A stretch of DNA of 64,000 nt, taken from assembly GCF_001984195.1 (NCBI RefSeq), contig NZ_MTQN01000010.1, positions 558,001 to 622,000 on the forward strand. The letters are read 5' to 3'. The DNA is from Kribbella sp. ALI-6-A. Lineage in GTDB: Bacteria; Actinomycetota; Actinomycetes; Propionibacteriales; Kribbellaceae. Position numbers and translations under genes: made by a program. This document shows, piece after piece, positions 33,775 through 42,727 of this stretch (positions are counted from its first letter, which is position 1; each line of letters starts with the position of its first letter). The notes beneath the pieces were generated by a model. The model ran no database searches. It was not told the DNA's origin and saw only the letters and a program-made list of their open reading frames with translations.

Positions 33775-34524
33775 TCAGGCGCGGCGGCGGATCTTGTTGC
33801 CGAGCCAGACGATCGGGTCGTACTTGCGGTCGGCGACGCGCTCCTTCATCGGGATCAGCGCGTTGTCGGTGATCTTGATGTGCTCGGGGCAGACCTCGGT
33901 GCAGCACTTGGTGATGTTGCAGAAGCCGAGCCCGTGCTCCTCCTGGGCCGCCTTCTGCCGGTCGGCCGCGTCCAGCGGGTGCATGTCCAGCTCGGCGATC
34001 CGCATCAGGAACCGCGGCCCCGAGAAGGACTCCTTGTTCTCCTCGTGGTCACGGATCACGTGGCAGGTGTCCTGGCACAGGAAGCACTCGATGCACTTGC
34101 GGAACTCCTGCGAGCGCTCGACGTCGACCTGCTGCATCCGGTACTCACCGGGCTTGAGGTCGGCCGGCGGCGTGAAGGCCGGCACCTCGCGGGCCTTGGT
34201 GTAGTTGAACGACACGTCGGTGACCAGGTCGCGCAGCACCGGGAAGGTGCGCATCGGCGTGACCGTGACGACCTCGTCCTCGGCGAACGTGTTCATCCGG
34301 CACATGCACATCAGCTTCGGCTTGCCGTTGATCTCCGCGCTGCACGAACCGCACTTGCCGGCCTTGCAGTTCCACCGGACCGCGAGATCCGGCGTCTGCG
34401 TGGCCTGCAGGCGATGGATGACGTCGAGCACGACCTCGCCCTCGTTGACCTCGACCTCGTAGTCCTGCAGGTCGCCGCCCTCGGCATCCCCGCGCCAGAC
34501 GCGGAACTTGCCCTTGTACGTCAT
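33775..34524 (-). CDS. sdhB: Succinate dehydrogenase iron-sulfur subunit
   Basis: From ATG at 34524 (overlapping the sdhA stop by four bases) the protein has 249 residues. The N-terminal [2Fe-2S] ferredoxin domain shows CKAGKCGSCS and CMC. The C-terminal domain carries CIECFLCQDTCHV and CNITKCCTEVCPEHI, binding the other two clusters. It passes electrons from SdhA to the membrane subunit. The length and partner set resemble mycobacterial Sdh1. Confidence 0.95.
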   Translation of the reverse strand: MTYKGKFRVWRGDAEGGDLQDYEVEVNEGEVVLDVIHRLQATQTPDLAVRWNCKAGKCGSCSAEINGKPKLMCMCRMNTFAEDEVVTVTPMRTFPVLRDLVTDVSFNYTKAREVPAFTPPADLKPGEYRMQQVDVERSQEFRKCIECFLCQDTCHVIRDHEENKESFSGPRFLMRIAELDMHPLDAADRQKAAQEEHGLGFCNITKCCTEVCPEHIKITDNALIPMKERVADRKYDPIVWLGNKIRRRA

Positions 34525-36398
34525 GCCGGCAGTTCCTCCTCGGTGAGGTACTTCTTCAGCTCGTCGAGCTCGAACAGTTCGAGCAGGTCGTCCCGCATCG
34601 GGATCTGGTCCTTCTTCGTCACGTCCACGCTGCCGTCGGCGTTCAGCCGGCAGACCAGCAGCAGCTTGCGCCACTCCGCGTCCATGCCCGGGAAGTCGTC
34701 GCGGGTGTGACCGCCGCGGGACTCCTCGCGCTCCAGCGCCGCCTTGGCCACGCACTCCGACACGGTCAGCATGTTGCGCAGGTCCAGCGCCAGGTGCCAG
34801 CCCGGGTTGAACTGCCGGTGTCCCTCGACCGTCATCTTCGCGATCCGGCCCCGGAACTCGGCCAGCCGCGACAGCGCCTGCTCCATCTCCTCGGCCTTGC
34901 GGATGATGCCGACCAGGTCGTTCATCGACTGCTGCAGTTCCTGGTGGATGGTGTACGGGTTCTCGCCACCCTCCAGCTCGAACGGCGCCAGCGCCTCGGC
35001 GGCCGCCGCATCGACGTCGGCCTCGGAGATCTTCGGCCGGTTCGCGCCGAGCGAGTCCAGGTACATCGCGGCGCCCATGCCGGCCCGCCGCCCGAACACC
35101 AGCAGGTCGGACAGCGAGTTGCCGCCCAGCCGGTTCGAGCCGTGCATGCCACCGGCAACTTCCCCGGCCGCGAACAGACCCGGTACGACGGACGACGCGG
35201 TGTCCGGGTCGACCTCGACGCCACCCATCACGTAGTGACAGGTCGGACCGACCTCCATCGGCTCGGCGGTGATGTCGACGTCGGCCAGTTCCTTGAACTG
35301 GTGGTGCATCGACGGCAGCCGGCGCTTGATCTCCTCGGCGGGCAACCGGGTCGACACGTCCAGGAAGACCCCGCCGTGCGGCGTACCGCGACCGGCCTTC
35401 ACCTCGGAGTTGATCGCGCGGGCGACCTCGTCGCGCGGCAGCAGTTCCGGTGGGCGCCGGTTGTTGTCGGCGTCCTTGTACCAGCGGTCGGCCTCTTCCT
35501 CGGTGTCCGCGTACTGCGCCCGGAACACGTCCGGCACGTAGTCGAACATGAACCGCTTGCCCTCGGAGTTGCGCAGCACGCCGCCGTCACCGCGGACCGA
35601 CTCGGTGACCAGGATGCCCTTCACCGACGGCGGCCAGACCATGCCGGTCGGGTGGAACTGGATGAACTCCATGTTGATCAGCGTCGCGCCGGCCCGCATC
35701 GCCAGCGCGTGCCCGTCACCGGTGTACTCCCAGGAGTTCGAGGTGACCTTGAACGACTTGCCGACGCCGCCGGTGGCCAAGATGACCGCCGGTGCGTCGA
35801 ACAGGATGAAGCGGCCCGACTCACGCCAGTAGCCGAAGGCGCCGGAGATCGCGTCCCCGTCCTTCAGCAGTTCGGTGATCGTGCACTCGGCGTACACCTT
35901 GAGGTTGGCCTCGTAGTCGCCGGTGGCCTGGAAGTCCTCCTGCTGCAGGGAAACGATCTTCTGCTGCAGGGTGCGGATCAGCTCCAGCCCGGTCCGGTCG
36001 CCGACGTGCGCGAGCCGCGGGTAGGAGTGACCGCCGAAGTTGCGCTGGCTGATCCGGCCGTCCGGCGTACGGTCGAACAGGGCGCCGTAGGTCTCCAGCT
36101 CCCAGACCCGGTCGGGGGCTTCCTGCGCGTGCAGTTCGGCCATCCGCCAGTTGTTCAGGAACTTGCCGCCGCGCATCGTGTCGCGGTAGTGAACCTGCCA
36201 GTTGTCGTTGGAGTTCGCGTTGCCCATCGCCGCCGCGCAGCCGCCCTCGGCCATCACGGTGTGCGCCTTGCCGAACAGCGACTTGCACACGATCGCGGTG
36301 CGCTTGCCCTGCTCGCGGGCCTCGATCGCCGCCCGCAGGCCGGCGCCGCCGGCGCCGATCACGACGACGTCGTATTGGTGTCGTTCCAGCTCAGTCAT
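34521..36398 (-). CDS. sdhA: Succinate dehydrogenase/fumarate reductase flavoprotein
   Basis: The 625-residue flavoprotein has the FAD dinucleotide fold VVVIGAGGAGLRAAIEAREQ, the flavinylation region GKAHTVMAEGGCAAAMGN with His, the FHPTGMVWPPS segment and the HGSNRLGGNSL active-site region. It oxidises succinate to fumarate. It is encoded between the membrane subunit and sdhB in one operon. This long form with an Arg-rich C-terminal helical domain is typical of the Sdh1 group. Confidence 0.95.
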   Translation of the reverse strand: MTELERHQYDVVVIGAGGAGLRAAIEAREQGKRTAIVCKSLFGKAHTVMAEGGCAAAMGNANSNDNWQVHYRDTMRGGKFLNNWRMAELHAQEAPDRVWELETYGALFDRTPDGRISQRNFGGHSYPRLAHVGDRTGLELIRTLQQKIVSLQQEDFQATGDYEANLKVYAECTITELLKDGDAISGAFGYWRESGRFILFDAPAVILATGGVGKSFKVTSNSWEYTGDGHALAMRAGATLINMEFIQFHPTGMVWPPSVKGILVTESVRGDGGVLRNSEGKRFMFDYVPDVFRAQYADTEEEADRWYKDADNNRRPPELLPRDEVARAINSEVKAGRGTPHGGVFLDVSTRLPAEEIKRRLPSMHHQFKELADVDITAEPMEVGPTCHYVMGGVEVDPDTASSVVPGLFAAGEVAGGMHGSNRLGGNSLSDLLVFGRRAGMGAAMYLDSLGANRPKISEADVDAAAAEALAPFELEGGENPYTIHQELQQSMNDLVGIIRKAEEMEQALSRLAEFRGRIAKMTVEGHRQFNPGWHLALDLRNMLTVSECVAKAALEREESRGGHTRDDFPGMDAEWRKLLLVCRLNADGSVDVTKKDQIPMRDDLLELFELDELKKYLTEEELPA

Positions 36399-36432
36399 AA
36401 GTCTGCAGAGTCCCGAATCAGTTGGTACCGCG

Positions 36433-37233
36433 TCAGTTGAACAAGCGCAGGTCGGACAACCAGCCGGCCGACAACGCCATGATGTAGAAGTCGGTGAGGA
36501 TCACGGTGAACAACGAGATCATCGCGAACGTGCCGTGCTTGGGGTTCAGCTTCGACACGAAGGTCCAGTACCGGTAGCGCAGCGGGTGCTTGGAGAAGTT
36601 CTTCAGCCGGCCGCCGACGATGTGCCGGCAGGCGTGGCAGGACAGCGTGTACAGCCACAGGAAGACCAGGTTGATCCAGATGATCACCGTGCCCAGGCCG
36701 ATGCCGAAGCCGCCGTCCTCGCCGTGGAAGGCGAGCACCCCGTCGTACACGTTGAGCACACCGAAGATCAGCGCGCCGTAGAAGAAGTAGCGGTGCAGGT
36801 TCAGCGCGACCAGCGGGAACTTGCGCTCACCGGTGTAGCTCTTGTGCGGCTCCGGGACGGCGCAGGCCGACGGCGCGAAGAACAGCGAGCGGTAGCCGGC
36901 CTTGCGGTAGTAGTAACAAGTGCCGCGGAAGCCGGCCAGCACCGCGAAGGTGATGATGCTGAACGGGATCACCCGCGGGAACTCGCCGAACCAGGTGCCC
37001 AGGTGACTCGACCCGGGCACGCACGACGCGGTGACACACGGCGAGTACAGGGGAGTGAGGTAGTGGTGCGCGTCGACCCAGTACCACTTGTTCATGAAGA
37101 TCCGGACCGTCGCGTAGACGACGAAGAAGGCCAGGATCACGCCGATCCGCAGCGGCGCCAGCCACCAGCGGTCGGTCCGCAGTGTCTTCTGCCCGATCTG
37201 TGCGCGACCGGGACTGTTCACACCAATAGCCAT
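36433..37233 (-). CDS. sdhC: Succinate dehydrogenase membrane subunit (Sdh1-type)
   Basis: From ATG at 37233 the protein is 266 residues with five or six membrane segments. His residues in LNLHRYFFYG and in YTLSCHACRHIVGG are candidate heme ligands. A long loop holds Cys pairs (YSPCVTASCVPGS). The single large anchor resembles mycobacterial Rv0249c as I remember it, rather than separate SdhC and SdhD. It links SdhAB to the menaquinone pool. Its start overlaps the upstream small gene by one base. Confidence 0.9.
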   Translation of the reverse strand: MAIGVNSPGRAQIGQKTLRTDRWWLAPLRIGVILAFFVVYATVRIFMNKWYWVDAHHYLTPLYSPCVTASCVPGSSHLGTWFGEFPRVIPFSIITFAVLAGFRGTCYYYRKAGYRSLFFAPSACAVPEPHKSYTGERKFPLVALNLHRYFFYGALIFGVLNVYDGVLAFHGEDGGFGIGLGTVIIWINLVFLWLYTLSCHACRHIVGGRLKNFSKHPLRYRYWTFVSKLNPKHGTFAMISLFTVILTDFYIMALSAGWLSDLRLFN

Positions 37234-37526
37234 CAGGGCGCGCGCCGGTCCGGTGCTCCGAAGCCTTCGTGCTCCGCGTCTGTCCACATGGACGCGTCAT
37301 ACTCCACGTCGGGGATCTCCTCGAGTTCCTCCGGAACTGGTCCGGGTCTGTGCCGTGGGTCGGGCGGGCCGAGCTCTGCGAGGTCGTCGCTCAACCGGGC
37401 CACGTCGGACACCAGCCGGCGGATGCCGAGGGTGTCGCCGTACTCCTGGCTGAGCTTGCCGACACACCCGTGCAACGCTTCGAGTGCGCGCTGCACAGCG
37501 GCCACGCTGCTGCTGCCGTCGCCCAT
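37233..37526 (-). CDS. Small protein coupled to the sdh operon
   Basis: From ATG at 37526 (GGAG 7 bases upstream) a 97-residue protein is predicted: a helical N-terminal part (VAAVQRALEALHGCVGKLSQ, then GDTLGIRRLVSDVARLSDDL) and a Pro/Glu-rich acidic tail. Its stop overlaps the sdhC start (TGATG), so it is translationally coupled. As I recall, mycobacterial Rv0250c sits at the same place and is also about 97 residues. A role as accessory or assembly factor of the Sdh complex is an inference. Confidence 0.75.
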   Translation of the reverse strand: MGDGSSSVAAVQRALEALHGCVGKLSQEYGDTLGIRRLVSDVARLSDDLAELGPPDPRHRPGPVPEELEEIPDVEYDASMWTDAEHEGFGAPDRRAP

Positions 37527-37765
37527 TCCGACTCCAGTAATGGTTTTGTCGCTGTCAGTATGGGCACACTTTGCCCCCGCTCGGCGCACAACGGAAGACC
37601 CGTCGGTACGGCGTGTTTCTAGTTAGGTTGCCCTTTCTTGCCGACCGCGCCGAGGTGGAGTAAAGGGACGTGTCCCGCCTTCAGTACAACGCGATCGAGG
37701 CCGCCGTGTCCTGTTTGTGCGCGCCCTGCCCCCAGATCCCGAACCCGCCTGGCACAGTCACCCCC

Positions 37766-38158
37766 ATGGACAGACAGGTGGTCGTCGGCGTGGCGATCGT
37801 TGACGACGGGCGGGTGCTGGCCGCGTTGCGGCCGGGCGCCGAGGGCGGGTGGGAGTTTCCGGGCGGCAAGGTCGAGCCGGGCGAGTCCGACCAGGCCGCC
37901 GCCGTCCGCGAGATCGAGGAGGAACTCGGCGTGCGGATCACCGTCGGTCAACCCCTGGAGGGTGAACAACCCATTGGGGACAAATATGTTTTGCGGGTCT
38001 ACCTGGCCGAACTGGCCGGTCACGACTGGTCACCAACACTGCGCGAGCACGCCGAGATCCGCTGGGTGCACGCCGCTGACCTGCGAACTCTCAACTGGCT
38101 GCCGGCCGACCAGCCGTTTCTGGCCACGCTGCGTGACCGGCTGGTGGCTGCTGAGTGA
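37766..38158 (+). CDS. Nudix hydrolase (MutT-like)
   Basis: From ATG at 37766 the protein has 130 residues. The Nudix box is complete at residues 34-56 (GKVEPGESDQAAAVREIEEE, then LGV), binding Mg and cutting nucleoside diphosphates linked to another group. The FPGGK and WLPADQPFL contexts match 8-oxo-dGTP diphosphatases (MutT) of actinobacteria. It is divergent from the sdh operon. Confidence 0.9.
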   Translation: MDRQVVVGVAIVDDGRVLAALRPGAEGGWEFPGGKVEPGESDQAAAVREIEEELGVRITVGQPLEGEQPIGDKYVLRVYLAELAGHDWSPTLREHAEIRWVHAADLRTLNWLPADQPFLATLRDRLVAAE

Positions 38159-38276
38159 TCAGTCACGATTCAGCGACAGGGTGGCCCGTCCCGTGGCGTC
38201 CACACTGCGAGATTTGTAGGGTTCCGGCCAGGCCGCGAACAACATTTCGCTCGACCGGGAAGGCTTGGCGAAACAC

Positions 38277-39323
38277 ATGACTCTGGGAGCAACCGAAGCT
38301 TCCCCGCCCGACGGCGGACTCCCCTCTGAACACATCGCCGAGACGGCCGAGGCGAAGCAGATCGAAGGCCGTTCGCTCGGGCAGATCGCCTGGGCCCGGC
38401 TGAAGAAGGACAAGGTCGCGCTGATCAGCGCGACCTTGATCCTGCTGATCATCGCGATCGCGGTGCTGGCGCCGCTGATCGTGAAGATCTCCGGCTTCCC
38501 GCCCGACCAGCCGAACTTCAAGGACAGCAACGGCAACGACCTGCTGGACACCCAGCTGGGCGGTATTCCCGCCGGTGGTCTGTTCGGCAGCGGGATGAGC
38601 TCCGAGCACTGGCTCGGCGTCGAGCCGCAGAACGGCCGCGACGTGTTCGCCCGTCTTGTGTACGGCGCCCGCGCCTCGCTGCTGGTCGCCCTCGGCGGAA
38701 CCGTCGTCGCCGTCGTACTCGGTACCGTCGTCGGCATGGTGGCCGGCTACTTCCGCGGCTGGGTCGACGCGCTGCTCAGCCGGGTGATGGACATCCTGCT
38801 CAGCTTCCCGACCCTGCTGTTCATCCTCGCGCTGACGCCGGTGATCGCCGACCGGGCCCAGTCCACCTTCGGCATCCCGGACAACAACACGCTGCGGATG
38901 GGCGTGCTGATCTTCGTGCTCGGCTTCTTCGGCTGGGCCTACCTGGCCCGGATCGTGCGCGGCCAGACGCTGTCGATCCGCGAGCGCGAGTTCATCGACG
39001 CGGCCCGTTCCCTCGGCGCCGGCCCGGGCTACGTGATCTTCCGGCAGATCCTGCCGAACCTGATCCCGACCCTGCTGGTCTACGCGACGCTGATCATCCC
39101 GACCTACATCACCGCCGAGGCCGCGCTGTCGTTCCTCGGGGTCGGCGTCAAGGAGCCGACCGCGTCGTGGGGCCGGATGATCTCCGACGCGTCCAACTGG
39201 TACGAGGGCAACCCGCTCTACCTCTTCTTCCCTGGCGCGATGCTGTTCATCACAGTGCTCGCCTTCAACCTGTTGGGTGACTCGGTGCGCGACGCGCTCG
39301 ACCCGCGAGCCGGACGGAGCTGA
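38277..39323 (+). CDS. Oligopeptide-type ABC transporter permease (OppC/DppC)
   Basis: From ATG at 38277 the protein has 348 residues: a soluble N-terminus, a first membrane helix (about 50-70), an external loop, then the permease core with FIDAARSLGAGPGYVIFRQI, the EAA-type coupling motif of DppC proteins. It forms the import channel with the second permease. An in-frame TTG at 38265 lies too close to GAAGG to be preferred. It is the first gene of the five-gene importer operon. Confidence 0.92.
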   Translation: MTLGATEASPPDGGLPSEHIAETAEAKQIEGRSLGQIAWARLKKDKVALISATLILLIIAIAVLAPLIVKISGFPPDQPNFKDSNGNDLLDTQLGGIPAGGLFGSGMSSEHWLGVEPQNGRDVFARLVYGARASLLVALGGTVVAVVLGTVVGMVAGYFRGWVDALLSRVMDILLSFPTLLFILALTPVIADRAQSTFGIPDNNTLRMGVLIFVLGFFGWAYLARIVRGQTLSIREREFIDAARSLGAGPGYVIFRQILPNLIPTLLVYATLIIPTYITAEAALSFLGVGVKEPTASWGRMISDASNWYEGNPLYLFFPGAMLFITVLAFNLLGDSVRDALDPRAGRS

Positions 39324-39331
39324 CCGAAGCC

Positions 39332-40333
39332 GTGTTCAACTACATCGTCCGCCGTCTGCTGCAGATGGTGCTGATCCTGTTCGCGATCAGCGCGATCACC
39401 TTCTTCCTCTTCTGGGCGACGCCCGCCAACCCGGCCCTGCTGATCTGTGGCAAGGACTGCAACACCGAGCGAATCGCCGAAGTCAACGCGTCGTACGGGT
39501 TCGACGACCCGCTGATCGTCCAGTACGGCCGGTACATGAGCGGGCTGGTCAACCCGGGCGGCCGCGAGCTCGGCAGCGAGGGTTCGCAGGAGCACTGCTC
39601 CTGGCCGTGCCTGGACCGTTCGCTGCAGAACGGCCTGCAGGTCACCGACTCGATCGCCGACGCGATCGGCCCGACGTTCTGGCTGGCCACCGGGGCCGCC
39701 GTCCTCTGGCTGGTCTCCGGCGTGCTGCTGGGATTGCTGGCGGCGCTGCGCAAGGGCAAATGGCTGGACAAACTCAGTGTCGGATTGGCGTTGTTCGGTG
39801 TTTCGTTCCCAACGCTGGTCCTCGGCTATCTGCTGGTGTTCGTCTTCATCGTGAAGGGCGGGTTACTGCCCTATCCGGACCAGGCGAACTCCAGTCCGTC
39901 GGCCGGACTGGTGCCGTTCTTCCAGTTCTACATCCTGCCCTGGGTGACGCTGGCGCTGGTGAACGCTGCCCTGTACACCCGGCTCACCCGGGCCAACATG
40001 ATCGACACGATGAACGAGGACTTCATCCGGACCGCCCGGGCCAAGGGCCTGGGCGAGCGTCAGGTGGTCTTCAAGCACGGCCTGCGCGCCGCGCTGACCC
40101 CGATCGTCACGATCTTCGGTCTCGACCTGGGCGCCCTGCTCGGCGGTGCCGTGATCACCGAACGGATCTTCAGCATCCAGGGCCTGGGCAAGCTGTCGAT
40201 CGACTCGGTGCTCGGCAACGACCTGCCGGTGGTGATGGGCGTCGTCCTGGTCGCCGCGTTCTTCGTGGTCTTCGCCAACATCGTGGTCGACGTGCTGTAC
40301 GCCTTCATCGACCCCCGGGTCCGGCTCTCATGA
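39332..40333 (+). CDS. Oligopeptide-type ABC transporter permease (OppB/DppB)
   Basis: The 333-residue protein starts at GTG 39332, 8 bases after the OppC gene. It has the DppB layout: an N-terminal helix (RRLLQMVLILFAISAITFFL), a periplasmic loop with Cys residues (ICGKDCN and CSWPCL, possible disulfides), and the permease core with DFIRTARAKGLGERQVVFKH. The Cys-bearing loop is larger than in standard DppB proteins. It pairs with OppC. Confidence 0.92.
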   Translation: MFNYIVRRLLQMVLILFAISAITFFLFWATPANPALLICGKDCNTERIAEVNASYGFDDPLIVQYGRYMSGLVNPGGRELGSEGSQEHCSWPCLDRSLQNGLQVTDSIADAIGPTFWLATGAAVLWLVSGVLLGLLAALRKGKWLDKLSVGLALFGVSFPTLVLGYLLVFVFIVKGGLLPYPDQANSSPSAGLVPFFQFYILPWVTLALVNAALYTRLTRANMIDTMNEDFIRTARAKGLGERQVVFKHGLRAALTPIVTIFGLDLGALLGGAVITERIFSIQGLGKLSIDSVLGNDLPVVMGVVLVAAFFVVFANIVVDVLYAFIDPRVRLS

Positions 40334-40391
40334 GCAAGATGGTGCTTTTGGCAGTCAGCATTGATACGAGCATCCGGATGGAGCCGACACT

Positions 40392-41465
40392 GTGAGCACG
40401 ACCGCATCCACCGAGCCGGTGCAGCCGTCCGGCGCGCGGGACGCCAGCGCGTTCCTCGAGGTCCGCGACCTGCACGTGCGATTCCCCACCGACGACGGCC
40501 TGGTCCGTGCGGTCAACGGGCTGAGCTTCTCGCTCCAGCCCGGTGAGACGCTCGGCATCGTCGGTGAGTCCGGCTCCGGCAAGAGCGTCACCAGCCTGGC
40601 GATCATGGGCCTGCACAAGGGCAGCCGGGCCCAGGTCGAGGGTGAGATCTGGCTGGACGGCGACGAGCTGGTCTCGATGCGCGTCGAGGAGATGCGCCGG
40701 CTGCGCGGCAACAAGGTCTCGATGATCTTCCAGGACCCGCTGTCGGCGATGCACCCGTTCTACAAGATCGGCGACCAGCTGGTCGAGGCGTACCTGGTGC
40801 ACAACGACGTGTCCAAGGCGGTCGCCAAGAAGCGGGCGGTCGACATGCTGGACCGGGTCGGCATCCCGTCGCCGGCCAGCCGGTACCACGACTACCCGCA
40901 CCAGTTCTCCGGCGGGATGCGGCAGCGCGCGATGATCGCGATGGCGCTGATGTGCGACCCGCGGCTGCTGATCGCCGACGAGCCGACCACCGCGCTGGAC
41001 GTCACCGTGCAGGCCCAGATCCTGGACCTGATGAACGACCTGCAGAAGGAGTTCAACTCCGCGATCATCATCATCACCCACGACCTGGGCGTGGTCGCGC
41101 AGATGGCCCAGAAGCTGGTGGTGATGTACGGCGGCCGGGTGGTCGAGGCCGGCGACGTCCGCGACATCTTCTACCGGCCCGAGCACCCCTACGCCTGGGG
41201 CCTGCTGGGTTCGATCCCGCGGATCACCGGCGGCGGTGACCGGCTGAAGTCGATCAAGGGCTCACCGCCCTCGCTGATCAACCTGCCGACCGGCTGCCCG
41301 TTCCACCCGCGCTGCGACTTCCGCGACAAGGTGCCCGGCGACGCCTGCGTCACCGACGTACCGGAGCTGCTGCAGATCGGCGGCACCCCGCACGCGGCCC
41401 GCTGCCACATCCCCAGCCCGGAGCGGCAGCGGTTGTTCACCGAGCAGATCAAGCCGGCCCTGTGA
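40392..41465 (+). CDS. Oligopeptide-type ABC transporter ATPase (OppD/DppD)
   Basis: The 357-residue ATPase starts at GTG 40392. Walker A is GESGSGKS, the signature is FSGGMRQRAMIAMAL, Walker B is LLIADEPTTALDV and the switch His is in ITHDLGVV. The C-terminal oligopeptide-transport extension has a Cys cluster (TGCPFHPRCDF, then ACVTDVPE and RCHIP), as in DppD, where it can hold a [4Fe-4S] cluster. It overlaps the downstream frame at GTGA. Confidence 0.94.
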   Translation: MSTTASTEPVQPSGARDASAFLEVRDLHVRFPTDDGLVRAVNGLSFSLQPGETLGIVGESGSGKSVTSLAIMGLHKGSRAQVEGEIWLDGDELVSMRVEEMRRLRGNKVSMIFQDPLSAMHPFYKIGDQLVEAYLVHNDVSKAVAKKRAVDMLDRVGIPSPASRYHDYPHQFSGGMRQRAMIAMALMCDPRLLIADEPTTALDVTVQAQILDLMNDLQKEFNSAIIIITHDLGVVAQMAQKLVVMYGGRVVEAGDVRDIFYRPEHPYAWGLLGSIPRITGGGDRLKSIKGSPPSLINLPTGCPFHPRCDFRDKVPGDACVTDVPELLQIGGTPHAARCHIPSPERQRLFTEQIKPAL

Positions 41466-41488
41466 GCCCGGCCAGTCGAGGAGACGAC

Positions 41489-42553
41489 GTGACCACCACC
41501 TCCACCCCGAAGTCGACCGGGCGGGCGACGGCGTTCTCCGAGCGCACCAACCCGGTGCGCGGCGAGGTGCTGCTCGAGGTCGAGGGCCTGCAGCGGCACT
41601 TCCCGGTCACCCAGGGCATCGTCTTCCAGCGCCAGACCGGCGCGGTCAAGGCGGTCGACGGGATCGACTTCCAGTTGATCGCCGGAGAGACGCTCGGCCT
41701 GGTCGGCGAGTCCGGCTGCGGCAAGTCGACCACCGGGCGGCTCGTCACCCGCCTGGACGAGCCGACCGGCGGCAAGATCACCTTCCAGGGCGCGGACATC
41801 ACGCACCTGAACCGGCGCCAGATGCGGCCGTTCCGGCGCGACGTGCAGATCATCTTCCAGGACCCGTTCTCGTCGCTGAACCCGCGGCAGACGGTCGGCA
41901 CGATCATCGCCGCGCCGTTCGACATCCAGGGCATCAAGTCCGAGGGCGGCACCAGGAAGGCGGTCCAGGACCTGATGGCCCGGGTGGGCCTGAATCCTGA
42001 GCACTACAACCGCTACCCGCACGAGTTCTCCGGGGGTCAGCGGCAGCGGATCGGCATCGCCCGGGCGCTGGCGCTGCGGCCGAAGCTGATCGTCTGCGAC
42101 GAGCCGGTGTCGGCGCTGGACGTGTCGATCCAGGCCCAGGTGGTGAACCTGCTCGACGACCTGCAGGACGAGTTCGACCTGACGTACCTGTTCGTCGCGC
42201 ACGACCTGTCGGTGGTGCGGCACATCTCCGACCGGGTGGCGGTGATGTACCTGGGCAAGATCGTCGAGATCGCGGCCCGCGACGAGCTGTACAACCACTC
42301 CCGTCATCCCTACACCCACGCCCTGCTGTCGGCCGTTCCCGAGCCCGATCCCGACGCGGTCAAGCGCCGCGAGCGGATCCGGTTGACCGGTGACGTGCCC
42401 AGCCCTCTGAATCCGCCGACCGGGTGCCGGTTCCGCACTCGCTGCTGGAAAGCGCAGGACGTCTGCGCCGAGCAGGAACCGCCGCTGGTCCAGATCGGAG
42501 CTCCCGGCCACTTGGCCGCCTGTCACTTCCCGGAGGAACGCGACGTCGTCTGA
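41489..42553 (+). CDS. Oligopeptide-type ABC transporter ATPase (OppF/DppF)
   Basis: I prefer GTG at 41489, with AGGAG 5 bases upstream, giving 354 residues; a GTG at 41462 overlapping the OppD stop would add nine. Walker A is GESGCGKST, the signature FSGGQRQRIGIARAL, Walker B LIVCDEPVSALDV and the switch His is in VAHDLSVV. The Cys-containing end (PTGCRFRTRCWKAQDVCA) is typical. With OppD it powers uptake. Confidence 0.93.
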   Translation: MTTTSTPKSTGRATAFSERTNPVRGEVLLEVEGLQRHFPVTQGIVFQRQTGAVKAVDGIDFQLIAGETLGLVGESGCGKSTTGRLVTRLDEPTGGKITFQGADITHLNRRQMRPFRRDVQIIFQDPFSSLNPRQTVGTIIAAPFDIQGIKSEGGTRKAVQDLMARVGLNPEHYNRYPHEFSGGQRQRIGIARALALRPKLIVCDEPVSALDVSIQAQVVNLLDDLQDEFDLTYLFVAHDLSVVRHISDRVAVMYLGKIVEIAARDELYNHSRHPYTHALLSAVPEPDPDAVKRRERIRLTGDVPSPLNPPTGCRFRTRCWKAQDVCAEQEPPLVQIGAPGHLAACHFPEERDVV

Positions 42554-42727
42554 CAGACACAGACGGTTACAAACGGTCTCTGTATCGCGTGGAAGTCGTC
42601 ACGATCCGGTGACGGCCCCGAAGAACCGTTGAAGAGATGTCGAGGTCATGAGTAGATGACCGGCATTCCAGTCACCAGGGCAGCCGTGACCCGGCGTCCC
42701 GATGGAGGAAACAGAAAGAAGGATGGC

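Noticed and set aside
30675-33872. Very long plus-strand open frame opposite the MFS and ABC1 genes
   Set aside because: It is antisense to two well-recognised genes; its sequence is Arg/Ser/Pro-rich with no family features.
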